A DNA stretch of 64,000 nt from Oscillospiraceae bacterium (GCA_910574635.1 CAJTCG010000011.1:62001-126000), one strand, 5' to 3'; positions 42,142 to 51,885 are shown, numbered from the stretch's first letter. A program made the numbers and translations. The notes: generated from the letters alone by a model not told the origin.

Positions 42142-42717
42142 ATGAACGAAACCAAGACCCAGCGACCCGTCCAAACCCTGGCCATGGCCGCCATGCTGAT
42201 GGCCGCGGGCTTCGTCCTGCCCTTCTTTACCGGGCAGATCCCCCAGATCGGAAAGATGCTCTGCCCCCTGCACCTGCCCGTGCTGCTGTGCGGCCTCCTC
42301 TGCGGCTGGAAGTACGGCCTGGCCGTGGGCTTTGTCCTGCCCCTGCTGCGCAGCGCCACCCTGGGGATGCCCCCCATGTTTCCCACTGGCATCGCCATGG
42401 CCTTCGAGCTGGCGGCTTACGGCTTCCTGGCGGGCTTCCTCTATGCCCGGTCCCGCTGGCAGTGCGTCATCTCCCTGTACCGCTGCCTGATCGCCGCCAT
42501 GATCGGCGGACGGATTGTCTGGGCCGCGGCCCGGGTAATCCTCTCCGGCGTGTCCGGCCAGGCGTTCACCTGGCAGATGTTCCTCTCCGGCGCGTTCCTC
42601 ACCGCCATCCCCGGCATCATCCTTCAGCTGGTGTTCATCCCCGCGGTGATGGTGGCTTTGGACCGGACCGGGCTGGTCCGCTTCCGCAAAAGCGGGGAGA
42701 CGGTTCCGGCGGCCTAA
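42142..42717 (+). CDS. ECF transporter S-component, vitamin not determined
   Basis: This 191-residue membrane protein with five or six segments has the ECF S pattern (LMAAGFVLPFFTGQIPQIGK; LCPLHLPVLLCGLLCGWKYG; LPLLRSATLGMPPMFPTGIA). It would bind one vitamin or cofactor and use a shared EcfT/EcfA energy module encoded elsewhere. The sequence alone does not give the substrate. AAGGAG lies 9 bases before the ATG. A structured leader upstream suggests ligand control. Confidence 0.8.
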   Translation: MNETKTQRPVQTLAMAAMLMAAGFVLPFFTGQIPQIGKMLCPLHLPVLLCGLLCGWKYGLAVGFVLPLLRSATLGMPPMFPTGIAMAFELAAYGFLAGFLYARSRWQCVISLYRCLIAAMIGGRIVWAAARVILSGVSGQAFTWQMFLSGAFLTAIPGIILQLVFIPAVMVALDRTGLVRFRKSGETVPAA

Positions 42718-42727
42718 GCCGCCCGGA

Positions 42728-44113
42728 TCAGCGGGAGGTCAGGAAGACCTCCGCCAGCATGGACTCCATTTGGTCCAGCCGCGCCGCGTCCAGCCCCGCG
42801 TAATTGACCACCAGCGTATGGTCATAGGCGGGATTGGGAACGGCGGCGTATTCCGACAAAAATCCAAGACGCACCCCCAGGCCCTCCGCCCGACGGCGGA
42901 GGGCCTCGTCGTCCTCCTCCGTCTTCAGCCGGAGGAGGAAGTGGAGCCCCGCCCCCCGGTCGGTGAGGGAGGCGGCAAAGGGGCACTGCCGGAAGCGCTC
43001 CAGCACCGCCTCCCGGAGGAGGCGGTATTTTTTCCGGGTCCGGGAGAGGTGCTGCTCATACCCACCGCCGCCCAGGAACCGGGCCAGCACCTGCTGCTCC
43101 AGGGCGGGAACGGTGGAGGCGTAAAAGCCCAGCTCCCGGCGGCAGCGCTCCAGCAGCCGGGGCGGCAGGACCATGAAGCCCACCCGCATGGAGGGGGAGA
43201 TGGTCTGGGAGAAGGTGTTCATGTAAACCACCCGCCCCCGGCCGTCGATGCTCTGAAGGGTGGGGATGGGCCGCCCCGTGAAGCGGAACTCGCTGTCGTA
43301 GTCGTCTTCGATGATGATCCCGTCCGCCTCCTCCGCCCAGCGGAGAAGGGCCTGGCGGCGGGCGATGGGGGTGACGATGCCCGTGGGATAGTGGTGGGCG
43401 GGAGAGAGATGGGCCGCCGTGGCCCCGGAGGCGTACAGGGGCTCCAGGGCCATGCCTTGGCCGTCCAGGGGAATGGGGCGGCAGGCCGCGCCCCACTTGC
43501 CGTAGACCTGGCGGATCTTGGGGTAGCCCGGGTCCTCCAGGGCGATGACCGCCTCCCGGCCCAGGAGCTGGGCCAGAAGCAGATAGAGATACTCCGCCCC
43601 CGCGCCCACGACGATCTGCTCCGGGGATACCGCCATGCCCTTGAAGTCCCGGAGGTCCCGGGCGATGGCCTCCCGCAGGGCGGGGAGGCCCTGGTGGGGC
43701 ACCGGGGACAGGTGGGCCCCCTCGGAGAGGACCTGGCGGGTCAGCCGGGCCCAGAGGGCGGAGGGGAAGAAGGAAGGGTCCGCCTGGCCGCTCTTTAGGT
43801 CCAGCCGCCAGGCGCGGGGAGGCGCCTCCGCCGGGAGCCCGCCTCCCGCCTCCGCCGCCGGAAGGCGGGGGTCCACCGAAGAGACGAAAAAGCCCCGCCG
43901 GGGCCGGGCGTCCACATAGCCCTCCGCCTCCAGCTGCTGGTAGGCGCCCTCCACGGTGACCACGGACACCCGCAGATGCTCCGCCAAAGCCCGCTTGGAG
44001 GGCAGGCGCTCCCCCGCCGCCAGGGCGCCGCTGAGGATGTCGTCCCGAAGGCGGCGGTAAAGGTATTCATAGAGGGACAGGCTCCCCCGGGCCTCTAAAT
44101 CATATGTCAGCAT
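42728..44113 (-). CDS. MocR-family regulator (GntR HTH plus aminotransferase-like domain) lacking the PLP lysine
   Basis: This 461-residue protein has a GntR winged helix (residues about 12-76; LPSKRALAEHLRVSVVTVEG) and a fold-type I aminotransferase domain (residues about 105-455). The expected Schiff-base Lys in the T-F-S-K motif is Gln303 (NTFSQTISPSMRVGF; codon CAG at 43205-43207), while the following Arg is kept. GabR and PdxR depend on that Lys to bind PLP. It is divergent from an ECF S-component gene 106 bases away, the usual layout of PdxR with a vitamin B6 transporter. GGAGGG precedes the ATG. Confidence 0.88.
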   Translation of the reverse strand: MLTYDLEARGSLSLYEYLYRRLRDDILSGALAAGERLPSKRALAEHLRVSVVTVEGAYQQLEAEGYVDARPRRGFFVSSVDPRLPAAEAGGGLPAEAPPRAWRLDLKSGQADPSFFPSALWARLTRQVLSEGAHLSPVPHQGLPALREAIARDLRDFKGMAVSPEQIVVGAGAEYLYLLLAQLLGREAVIALEDPGYPKIRQVYGKWGAACRPIPLDGQGMALEPLYASGATAAHLSPAHHYPTGIVTPIARRQALLRWAEEADGIIIEDDYDSEFRFTGRPIPTLQSIDGRGRVVYMNTFSQTISPSMRVGFMVLPPRLLERCRRELGFYASTVPALEQQVLARFLGGGGYEQHLSRTRKKYRLLREAVLERFRQCPFAASLTDRGAGLHFLLRLKTEEDDEALRRRAEGLGVRLGFLSEYAAVPNPAYDHTLVVNYAGLDAARLDQMESMLAEVFLTSR

Positions 44114-44219
44114 GGCCGCGCCCTCCTCTGACCTTATAAAAAATTCCGGTTTTGGCTATTCCTATCCTATCACAAAGGCGGTATGATGGCAATATCAACC
44201 GGCAAAGGAGAAAGGCGCG
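44114..44219. promoter_or_regulatory. Divergent regulatory region, MocR gene / ECF S-component gene
   Basis: The plus strand has TATGAT (about 44180-44185) without a good -35, which suggests activation. Short direct repeats of a CTAT(T/C)C type sit upstream (about 44156-44170). MocR proteins typically bind direct repeats in such regions. Confidence 0.4.
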
Positions 44220-44780
44220 ATGGAAAAGATTTTGAACCGGGAGACGGGGCGGATGGACGCCCGGCTGCTGGCCCTGACGGGGCTGTTCGCCGCCCTGGGC
44301 TGCGTGGGGACGATGGTTTTGCAGGTTCCCTCCCCCACCGGCGGGTACATGAACCTGGGGGACGCGGTGGTGATTTTGGGAGCCTGGCTGCTGGGCCCGG
44401 TATACGGGGCGGTGGCCGGAGGCGTGGGCCCCGCCATGGCGGATCTATTGAGCGGCTACGCCGTCTATGTTCCCGCCACCCTGGTGATCAAGGCCGTCAT
44501 GGCCATGACGGCGGCGCTGATGTACCGGGCCCTGGGGAAGAAGGGGCTGCTTCTCTCCGCCCTGGCGGCGGAGGTCCCCATGGTTCTGGGTTACTGGCTG
44601 TTTGACGGGGCTTTGGCCGCCCTTTCCGGCGGCGGGACCCTGGGCCTGTGCCTTATGGGCAGCGCAGCGGGCCTTCCCAGCAACCTGGTCCAGGCCGTCT
44701 TCGGCGCGGCGGCGTCCACGCTGCTGGCCCTGGCCCTGCGGCGGAGCGGCTATGCCAGGAAGCGGTTTCCAAACCTGTGA
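44220..44780 (+). CDS. ECF transporter S-component, possibly for vitamin B6 (PdxU-like)
   Basis: This 186-residue membrane protein with about six segments shows the ECF S hallmark GGYMNLGDAVVILGAWLLGP and GVGPAMADLLSGYAVYVPAT. The substrate guess (pyridoxine) comes only from its divergent MocR-family neighbour and is weakened by the neighbour's missing PLP lysine. AAAGGAG precedes the ATG. It ends before a strong bidirectional terminator. Confidence 0.75.
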   Translation: MEKILNRETGRMDARLLALTGLFAALGCVGTMVLQVPSPTGGYMNLGDAVVILGAWLLGPVYGAVAGGVGPAMADLLSGYAVYVPATLVIKAVMAMTAALMYRALGKKGLLLSALAAEVPMVLGYWLFDGALAALSGGGTLGLCLMGSAAGLPSNLVQAVFGAAASTLLALALRRSGYARKRFPNL

Positions 44781-44789
44781 GCGGCGGAA

Positions 44790-44830
44790 AAAACCAGCCC
44801 CCAAGGCATTGCCTTGGGGGCTGGTTTTTG
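44790..44830. terminator. Bidirectional terminator
   Basis: AAAACCAGCCCCCAAGGC-ATT and its complement are followed by T on both strands. It separates the ECF gene from the convergent DUF975 gene. Confidence 0.88.
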
Positions 44831-44839
44831 GTACAGCGT

Positions 44840-45652
44840 TCAGCCCAAGCCGTCCGGGGCGTTCCAGCCCTCCCAGGGGGAAGCCTGAGGCGGCTCCGCC
44901 CCCAGGCCTACGCCGGAGGTGCGCTTGGCGGTTTCGAAGTAGCTGAGCTGGACGCAGACGTAGTTGGGGAAGTAGAACAGGGCCACCGCTATCTGCCAGA
45001 CACCCAGGATGAGGTCCAGGGCGATGAGGGGCAGGCCGAAATATGTATCCGGGGCGGGGACGCCGTAGAGCATCTGGGCGGTGATGTCCCGGGCCACCAG
45101 CTGGGCAAGCAGGGTGGAGGGAAGCCGGGCCAGCAGGATCCAGCCGATGTAGCTCAGGTCCAGCATGAACAGCTGGGACTTGTAGCCCAGGGTCTGCCGC
45201 TTGCTCATGTCCAGGGCCTCCATAGCGCCGATGCCCGGGTTCTCGTAGAGGTTGAACCGGGCGAAGCTGTAGCGGTAGGCGGCGATGATGCCGGGAATGA
45301 GGAAGAGCAGGGACCAGAGGAAGATGAAAAGGGCGGTGATGAGGTCCAGGAGGATGAGCTTCCCCACGAAGGAAAACCCGTCGAAGAGGGTCAGGTACTC
45401 GGCCCGCTCACCCCGGCGGATGGCCATGCAGTACAATACGAAGCCCGCCGACAGGACGGCGTTCAGCAAAAAGGCCAGGATGGAGATAAAAATGCCCAGG
45501 AAGCCGCCGCCCCCCAGGGACGAGATCAGCCCCAGGGCCAGGCACAGCCCCATGAGCAGGGCGGCCATGGCCTTGGGGGGAACCTGGGCGTCCCGCAGCA
45601 GCTCCGCCGCCTCCCGCTTGCATTGCTTCCGGTCGATATGTTCAAACGTCAT
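44840..45652 (-). CDS. DUF975 family membrane protein
   Basis: This 270-residue protein with about six membrane segments matches DUF975: LILLDLITALFIFLWSLLFL followed by IPGIIAAYRYSFARFNLYEN and AMEALDMSKRQTLGYK. Function is unknown. The start at 45652 (MTFEHIDRKQ) is chosen for the AGGAGG 8 bases upstream; the longer frame runs into the dus region. The C-terminal tail is Pro/Gly-rich. Confidence 0.85.
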   Translation of the reverse strand: MTFEHIDRKQCKREAAELLRDAQVPPKAMAALLMGLCLALGLISSLGGGGFLGIFISILAFLLNAVLSAGFVLYCMAIRRGERAEYLTLFDGFSFVGKLILLDLITALFIFLWSLLFLIPGIIAAYRYSFARFNLYENPGIGAMEALDMSKRQTLGYKSQLFMLDLSYIGWILLARLPSTLLAQLVARDITAQMLYGVPAPDTYFGLPLIALDLILGVWQIAVALFYFPNYVCVQLSYFETAKRTSGVGLGAEPPQASPWEGWNAPDGLG

Positions 45653-45720
45653 GATAGGGCCTCCTGATACGTGGTTATGTCGTTGCCTTAGTTTAACACA
45701 ATCCGGGCCGGATGGCAAGC

Positions 45721-45753
45721 GGCAAAACGGACCCGCCGTTTCGGCGGGTCCGT
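45721..45753 (-). terminator. Terminator after dus
   Basis: ACGGACCCGCCG-AAA-CGGCGGGTCCGT followed by TTTG on the minus strand. Confidence 0.8.
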
Positions 45754-45758
45754 CCATT

Positions 45759-46736
45759 TCATGCCAATTCCCCCTGGGGAGCGTCCAGAAGCTCCAGCTC
45801 CTGGAAGATCCGGGCCTCCAGCTCCTCATAGGCCCGGGGGCCCCGGGAGCGGCGCATCCGGCCCCCCAGTCGCTCGCCGTTTTCAAAGAGGTGGATGAGG
45901 TAAAACCAGACCTCCTTCATCCGCTGGGAGGCGGGGGCGGCCTGGCTGTCGGGGGCGGCCTGGCCGTAGAAGTCCTGATACGCCTGGTAGAGCTCCTGGG
46001 TGAAGGCTTGCAGCTCTTCTTTAGAAGCGGCGGGACCGCCCCGGAGCCGCCGCAGAAGCGCCGGGTCCGCGACGGCCCCCCGGCCGATCATGGCGGCGTC
46101 CAAGCCGGGGAATTGGGCCTCCAAGGCCCGGACGCCCGCGACGGAAGTCAAATCCCCGTTGTAGCACACCGGGTTTTTGCTCTCCGCCATGGCCAGGGCG
46201 AATAGATCCATATGCACCGCCCCCCGGTACTTCTCCGGCCGGACCCGGGGGTGGACGGTGAGACAGGCGATGGGATAGCGGTTGAAGATCTCCAGCAGCC
46301 GGGGGAACTCCTCCGGCGTGTGATAGCCCAGCCGGGTCTTCACGGAGACGGGGACCCGGGCAGCGGAAAAGACCTGGTCCAAAAACCGATCCAGGCGGTC
46401 CGGGTCCATCAGCAGGCCGGAGCCCTTCCCCTTGGCGGTAACGGTGCCGGAGGGACAGCCCAGGTTCAGGTTGACCTCCTCATAGCCCATGTCCGCCAGG
46501 GCCTCCGCCGCCCAGACAAAGTCCGCCGCCTGTTTCGCCATCACCTGGGGAACCTGGGGAAGCCCTTCCGGGTTTTCCAGTTCCCGGCGGTCCCGGGGGG
46601 TGATGACATGCTGGTCCGTGGGGGAGATGAAGGGGACGAAATAGCGGTCCGCCCCGCCGAAGTGCGCGTGCCACACCCGGCGGAAGACCCGCTTTGTGAT
46701 GCCGTCCAGGGGGGCGAAGTCCAGGCGGGCGATCAT
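45759..46736 (-). CDS. dus: tRNA-dihydrouridine synthase
   Basis: This 325-residue FMN-dependent TIM-barrel protein has the catalytic Cys in EEVNLNLGCPSGTVT (about residue 92), PVSVKTRLGY, LTVHPRVRPEKYRG, VCYNGDLTSV and AAMIGRGAVADPALL. It reduces uridines in the tRNA D-loop. The start at 46736 overlaps the preceding gene by 4 bases, and GGAGGAG lies within that gene. It is last in the pepP-arsC-dus run. Confidence 0.92.
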   Translation of the reverse strand: MIARLDFAPLDGITKRVFRRVWHAHFGGADRYFVPFISPTDQHVITPRDRRELENPEGLPQVPQVMAKQAADFVWAAEALADMGYEEVNLNLGCPSGTVTAKGKGSGLLMDPDRLDRFLDQVFSAARVPVSVKTRLGYHTPEEFPRLLEIFNRYPIACLTVHPRVRPEKYRGAVHMDLFALAMAESKNPVCYNGDLTSVAGVRALEAQFPGLDAAMIGRGAVADPALLRRLRGGPAASKEELQAFTQELYQAYQDFYGQAAPDSQAAPASQRMKEVWFYLIHLFENGERLGGRMRRSRGPRAYEELEARIFQELELLDAPQGELA

Positions 46737-47083
46737 CCCAGCTTCTCCTCCCACTCCTGGGGCTTGAAGCCGGTGAGGACAAAGCCGTCCCCCACCAGAA
46801 TGGGCCGCTTTACCAGCATCCCGTCGGCGGCCAGCAGGGCCAGCTGCGCCTCCTCGTCCATGCCGGGAAGCTTGTCCTTCAGGCCCAGGGCCTTATACTG
46901 GAGGCCGCTGGTGTTGAAAAAGCGCTTCAGGGGCAGGCCGCTGGCTTGATACCACCCGCGGAGCTCCTCCGCCGTGGGGTTTTCCAGCTTGATGTCCCGG
47001 ACCTCACAGGCAAGGCCCTTCTCGTCCAGCCATTTTTTCGCTTTCTGGCAGGTGGTACACTTGGGATACCAGAGCATGAGCAT
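46733..47083 (-). CDS. ArsC/Spx-family thioredoxin-fold protein
   Basis: This 116-residue protein begins WYPKCTTCQKAKKWLDEKG, with a CxxC pair at residues 9 and 12. It continues with the ArsC-like VKRPILVGDGFVLTGFK. This YffB/ArsC-related group includes Spx and glutathione-type arsenate reductases. Without ars genes nearby, a redox or RNA-polymerase-binding role is as likely as arsenate reduction. GGAGGG precedes the ATG. Confidence 0.85.
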   Translation of the reverse strand: MLMLWYPKCTTCQKAKKWLDEKGLACEVRDIKLENPTAEELRGWYQASGLPLKRFFNTSGLQYKALGLKDKLPGMDEEAQLALLAADGMLVKRPILVGDGFVLTGFKPQEWEEKLG

Positions 47084-47112
47084 GGGGGAATCCCTCCTTT
47101 GCGTTCCTTGCG

Positions 47113-48204
47113 TTACAGGACCATCAGGTCCTTGGGGGCCTTGGTCAGGTTCCGACGGCCCTCCGGGGTAATCAAAATCACGTCCTCGATGCGGACGCCT
47201 AAGTTCCCGGGAATGTAAATCCCCGGCTCCGCCGAAATCACCGCCCCGGCGGGGAGGGGCTTTTCGTTGGAAGCGGCGGCGTTGGGGGCCTCGTGGATTT
47301 CCACGCCCACCCCGTGGCCGAAGCTGTGGGTGAAATACTCCCCATAGCCCGCCTCCTCAATGACGCTCCGGGCGGCGGCGTCCACCGCCTTGCCGGGGAC
47401 CCCGGCCTTCGCGGCGGCGATGCCCGCCTCCTGGGCGGCGAGGACGGTTTTATAGACCCGCTCCATCTCCTTCGTCACGGACCCCACCGCCACGGTGCGG
47501 GTCATGTCGGAGCAGTAGCCCCCGTAAACGCAGCCGAAGTCCATGGTGACGAACTCCCCGGCTTGAATCTCCTTTTCCGAGGGCACGCCGTGGGGCAGGC
47601 TCCCGTTGGGGCCGGAGACTACGATGGGGTCAAAGGACATGTCCGACGCGCCGTAGTGCAGCATCAGATACTGAAGCCGGGCGGCGATTTCCTTTTCCGT
47701 CACGCCGGGGCGGACTTCCTTCAAAATGTCCTCCAGGGCCCGCTCGGCAATGCCCTGGGCGGCTTCCATGGCTTGGAGCTCCGCCGCGTCCTTAGCCTGC
47801 CGGAGCTTCATAATGGGTTCCGAGGCGGGAACCAGCTCGCAGGGGGGGTGGCCCTCCTCGTCCAGGGCCTTTTCCAGCCGCCGGAAGGACTGGACGGACA
47901 TGGCCGCGTCCTCGAAGCCCAGGCGGCGGACGCCCTTTAAAAACACCAGCTCCTTGAGCTGGTCCATCAGGCCCTTTCCGGGCTTGACCTCCCGGAGCTC
48001 CGCCCCGTCCAGATGGCGGGCGGCGGCTTCCGTGTAGCGGGCGTCGGTGAAAAACACCGCGCCCTTTTTCGTGACGAGGGCCGTGGCGTCCGCGCCGGGG
48101 GTGAAGAAGCCGGAGGCGTAAAAGCGGTTAGCCTCCCCGGTGAGGAGGACCGCGTCCAGGTTTTCCGCCTCTAAGGCGGCGGCAATGGCGGCATAGTGGT
48201 TCAT
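47113..48204 (-). CDS. pepP: M24-family Xaa-Pro aminopeptidase
   Basis: This 363-residue protein has a creatinase-like N-terminal domain (1-130) and a pita-bread metallopeptidase domain. The five metal ligands are visible: FVTMDFGCVY, CSDMTRTVAV, SFGHGVGVEIHE, VISAEPGIYI and GVRIEDVILI. It removes N-terminal residues preceding proline with two Mn2+ or Co2+ ions. It is the first gene of the run with the ArsC-like gene and dus. The symbol could also be pepQ or ypdF. Confidence 0.92.
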   Translation of the reverse strand: MNHYAAIAAALEAENLDAVLLTGEANRFYASGFFTPGADATALVTKKGAVFFTDARYTEAAARHLDGAELREVKPGKGLMDQLKELVFLKGVRRLGFEDAAMSVQSFRRLEKALDEEGHPPCELVPASEPIMKLRQAKDAAELQAMEAAQGIAERALEDILKEVRPGVTEKEIAARLQYLMLHYGASDMSFDPIVVSGPNGSLPHGVPSEKEIQAGEFVTMDFGCVYGGYCSDMTRTVAVGSVTKEMERVYKTVLAAQEAGIAAAKAGVPGKAVDAAARSVIEEAGYGEYFTHSFGHGVGVEIHEAPNAAASNEKPLPAGAVISAEPGIYIPGNLGVRIEDVILITPEGRRNLTKAPKDLMVL

Positions 48205-48259
48205 AGAGCAATAGTCCTTCCGGTTTTGAAATGGGCGGGGAAGCCCCCGCCCGGTTGGT

Positions 48260-48685
48260 TTATCCCATGGAGCCGCTGCCGCCCATGAGGGTGGTCATCT
48301 CCTCAATGCGTTCCAGCGGGAAGGGCGGGGCGCACAGAGGCTTCATGGCGATGCTCATCAGCTTCATGGGGTTGTCGTCCGCCGCCACCCGATTGGAGCT
48401 CAGGCTGCCGCAGCGGCGGCAGCGGTGGACAATGGCCCACTCGCCTCCCTTGCGGACCCATACGGCGATGGGGTCCATGACCCCGCCGCAGTCCGCCGCC
48501 CGGTCCCCGGGCTCTACGTCCAGGTGGACGCTGGAAAGGCAGTTGGGGCAGTGGTTGCGGTGGTCCCCGCCCGCTCCTGCCGGGGTGACCAGGCGGCCGC
48601 AGACCCGGCAGGTAAAGCTGTCGGTGCAGGGGTGGGTTTTGTAGTAACCTTTTTCGTATAGCTTCCGTTTGTTTTCACGGTTCAT
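48260..48685 (-). CDS. RNHCP-domain zinc protein
   Basis: This 141-residue protein shows the RNHCP domain: FTCRVCGRLV, DHRNHCPNCLSSVHLDV and, later, IVHRCRRCGSLSSNRVAADD. The Cys pairs should bind zinc. Function is unknown; the fold suggests nucleic-acid binding. The start at 48685 has GGAGGA. It sits 121 bases after pyrG, with a tiny ORF and a hairpin between. Confidence 0.85.
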   Translation of the reverse strand: MNRENKRKLYEKGYYKTHPCTDSFTCRVCGRLVTPAGAGGDHRNHCPNCLSSVHLDVEPGDRAADCGGVMDPIAVWVRKGGEWAIVHRCRRCGSLSSNRVAADDNPMKLMSIAMKPLCAPPFPLERIEEMTTLMGGSGSMG

Positions 48686-48719
48686 GATAAAGCTTCCTCC
48701 TGAAGATGTTCCGAATCCT

Positions 48720-48758
48720 CCGGGAGGAATGGCGAGTGCAGATTTGCCAACCTCCCGG
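48720..48758 (-). promoter_or_regulatory. Hairpin between tiny ORF and RNHCP gene
   Basis: CCGGGAGG (48758-48751) pairs with CCTCCCGG (48727-48720) on the minus strand around a 23-base loop. It begins directly after the stop of the 12-codon ORF and lies 35 bases before the RNHCP start, with no T run. It might be an attenuator-like element. Confidence 0.4.
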
Positions 48759-48797
48759 TTAGACGGCACTCTCCGCGGTAAATTGGTTCAGTTTCAT
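48759..48797 (-). CDS. Tiny 12-codon ORF upstream of the RNHCP gene
   Basis: The sequence is MKLNQFTAESAV and stop. AAGGAG lies 6 bases before the ATG, a better site than chance would usually give. It starts 9 bases after the pyrG stop. It may be a leader peptide or a decayed gene start; there is no run of a single amino acid that would indicate classical attenuation. Confidence 0.35.
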   Translation of the reverse strand: MKLNQFTAESAV

Positions 48798-48806
48798 AGG
48801 AACTCC

Positions 48807-50426
<1,620 letters not shown>

Positions 50427-50471
50427 CTATTCTTTCGTTCTGTCCGTCCGCCGGACCGCATATACCCTGTC

Positions 50472-50500
50472 ATATTATCATTTGGCCCCCCGCTTGTCAA
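50472..50500 (-). promoter_or_regulatory. Promoter of pyrG
   Basis: TTGACA (50500-50495), 17 bases, TAATAT (50477-50472) on the minus strand. The start region GACAGGG is reminiscent of, but not the same as, the GGG start used for CTP-sensitive reiterative initiation in Bacillus. Confidence 0.75.
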
Positions 50501-50601
50501 CGGGGCGGGCGGAGCGAAAAAGGGGAGGAGGGGAAATCCCGCCCTCCGCGGCGCCGGCCCCTCCGGTTTTTCAGGCGGCGCTGGAATAAAAAGGATGCCC
50601 C

Positions 50602-50630
50602 TTGTAAAACGCCGCCGCCTGTGGTAGAAT
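50602..50630 (+). promoter_or_regulatory. Promoter of the DivIVA-like gene
   Basis: TTGTAA (50602-50607), 17 bases, TAGAAT (50625-50630). Confidence 0.65.
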
Positions 50631-50663
50631 CAAGGGGAAATTTTGAGAGGAAGCGGTGGCCTT

Positions 50664-51287
50664 ATGGAGAGTTATTCCTTTAAAAGCGTGGCCTTCGGCG
50701 GGTTTGACAAGCAGGACGTGGTGCGGTATTTGGAACAGTCCTCGGAAAAGGCCGCCGCCGCCCAGCGGGAGCTGGCGGCGGAGAACGAAATGCTCCACAG
50801 GCAGGCGGCGGACCAGATGGAGGAGCTGGACCGCCTCCGGGTCCAGGTAGAGGAGCTGACGGAGCAGCGGGACCGCCTCCGGGAGAAGCTGGAGACGGAA
50901 GCCGCCGTCCGGGCGGACTTGGAGCCCCTGCGGGCCCTGGAGCAGGAGGCGGCCCGGCTCACGGCGGAGCGGGACGCCCTCAAGCCCGACGCGCAGGCTT
51001 ACGCCCGGTTCCGCGAGCGCCTGGGGGCCATTGAGTGCGAGGCCCGGAAGCGGGCCGACGATTTGGAGGAGGAAGCCGCCGCCCAGACCCGCCGGACGGT
51101 GGGGGAGTTCCAGGACCGGTACCAGCGGCTGGTGAGCGCCTTTGAATCCACGGCGGGCCATGTGAACAGCGAGCTGCGCAAAATTGAGGTGATGCTCAGC
51201 CAGCTGCCCCGGGCCCTGGACCAGACGGGGGCGGAGCTGAACGAGCTGGCCGCCCGGCTGGAAAAGAAGCCGGAGGAGAAGGGCTGA
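50664..51287 (+). CDS. DivIVA-like coiled-coil protein
   Basis: This 207-residue protein starts with a short DivIVA-type membrane-targeting segment (SFKSVAFGGFDKQDVVRYLE). Almost uninterrupted coiled coil follows, with heptads of L, E and R over residues about 20-110, and then another helical part to the C-terminus. Such proteins gather at curved membranes and organise division or wall growth. The ATG at 50664 is preceded by only a moderate site (AGGAAG, 14 bases). Monocistronic. Confidence 0.75.
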   Translation: MESYSFKSVAFGGFDKQDVVRYLEQSSEKAAAAQRELAAENEMLHRQAADQMEELDRLRVQVEELTEQRDRLREKLETEAAVRADLEPLRALEQEAARLTAERDALKPDAQAYARFRERLGAIECEARKRADDLEEEAAAQTRRTVGEFQDRYQRLVSAFESTAGHVNSELRKIEVMLSQLPRALDQTGAELNELAARLEKKPEEKG

Positions 51288-51366
51288 GCGCCGGTTTCAT
51301 ATTCGCTTGGAATGAAAAAACGCCCTTGGGGAAAGCTAGTCCAAACGTTTGGAAGGAGCGATTCCC

Positions 51367-51585
51367 ATGGCCCGTTTGAGCACCTATTTTTCCCTGGAGA
51401 ACGCCGGGGACAAGCACGACGAGAAGCTTTTAAAGCAGGGGCTGGACATGCTGCCCGGCGTCACCTCCGTCAGCCTCAGCGGCCGGGGCTGCGTGGCGGT
51501 GGACTATGATTCCACCGGCGTCCGGCAGGAGCAGATCCGGCAGAAGGTCCAGGAGCTGGGCTACCAGCTGAAGTGTGAGGACTGA
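51367..51585 (+). CDS. Heavy-metal-associated-like small protein without the CxxC motif
   Basis: This 72-residue protein is similar in plan to copper-chaperone (HMA) domains: LLKQGLDMLPGVTSVSLS, then VAVDYDSTGVRQEQIRQKV and a final GYQL. The metal loop where GMTCxxC would lie reads ENAGDKHDEK, so metal binding is doubtful. AAGGAG lies 10 bases before the ATG. It is separated from the T-box operon by only 6 bases before that promoter's -35. Confidence 0.7.
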   Translation: MARLSTYFSLENAGDKHDEKLLKQGLDMLPGVTSVSLSGRGCVAVDYDSTGVRQEQIRQKVQELGYQLKCED

Positions 51586-51591
51586 AAAAAC

Positions 51592-51620
51592 TTGACACGG
51601 CGGGCGAGTCTTGCTAATAT
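51592..51620 (+). promoter_or_regulatory. Promoter of the Cys T-box operon
   Basis: TTGACA (51592-51597), 17 bases, TAATAT (51615-51620). Confidence 0.8.
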
Positions 51621-51629
51621 ACTAAAAGA

Positions 51630-51852
51630 GTCAAGTGAATACCGCGATGATCGGAAAGAGTAACGGCTTACCCGAAGAACAGAGAGGGCGCGTCACCGGC
51701 TGCAAGCGCGCCTGCGGAGGGAGCCGCGAAGTGCGTCCGTGAGCGGGAGGGGAGACCCTCCGCCCGGCCCCCGTCAAGGGCCCCTTGAGTGATAAATGAG
51801 AGTGGAACCGCGATTCGTCGCCTCTCGTACTTCGGTACGGGAGGCGCTTTTC
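51630..51852 (+). promoter_or_regulatory. T-box riboswitch, probably tRNA-Cys
   Basis: Landmarks are ATGATCGGAAAGAGTAACGG at the stem I start, AGAACAGAGAGGG, and the T-box sequence TGGAACCGCG (51803-51812). The terminator GCCTCTCGTAC-TTCG-GTACGGGAGGC then CTTTT follows (51820-51851). A TGC triplet in GGCTGCAAG (51701-51703) is the likely Cys specifier. Uncharged tRNA-Cys should pair with TGGA and favour antitermination, inducing cysE and cysS. Confidence 0.93.
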
Positions 51853-51885
51853 ACTTCCTCCCGGCCCGGCAAGGAGTGATGTTGG

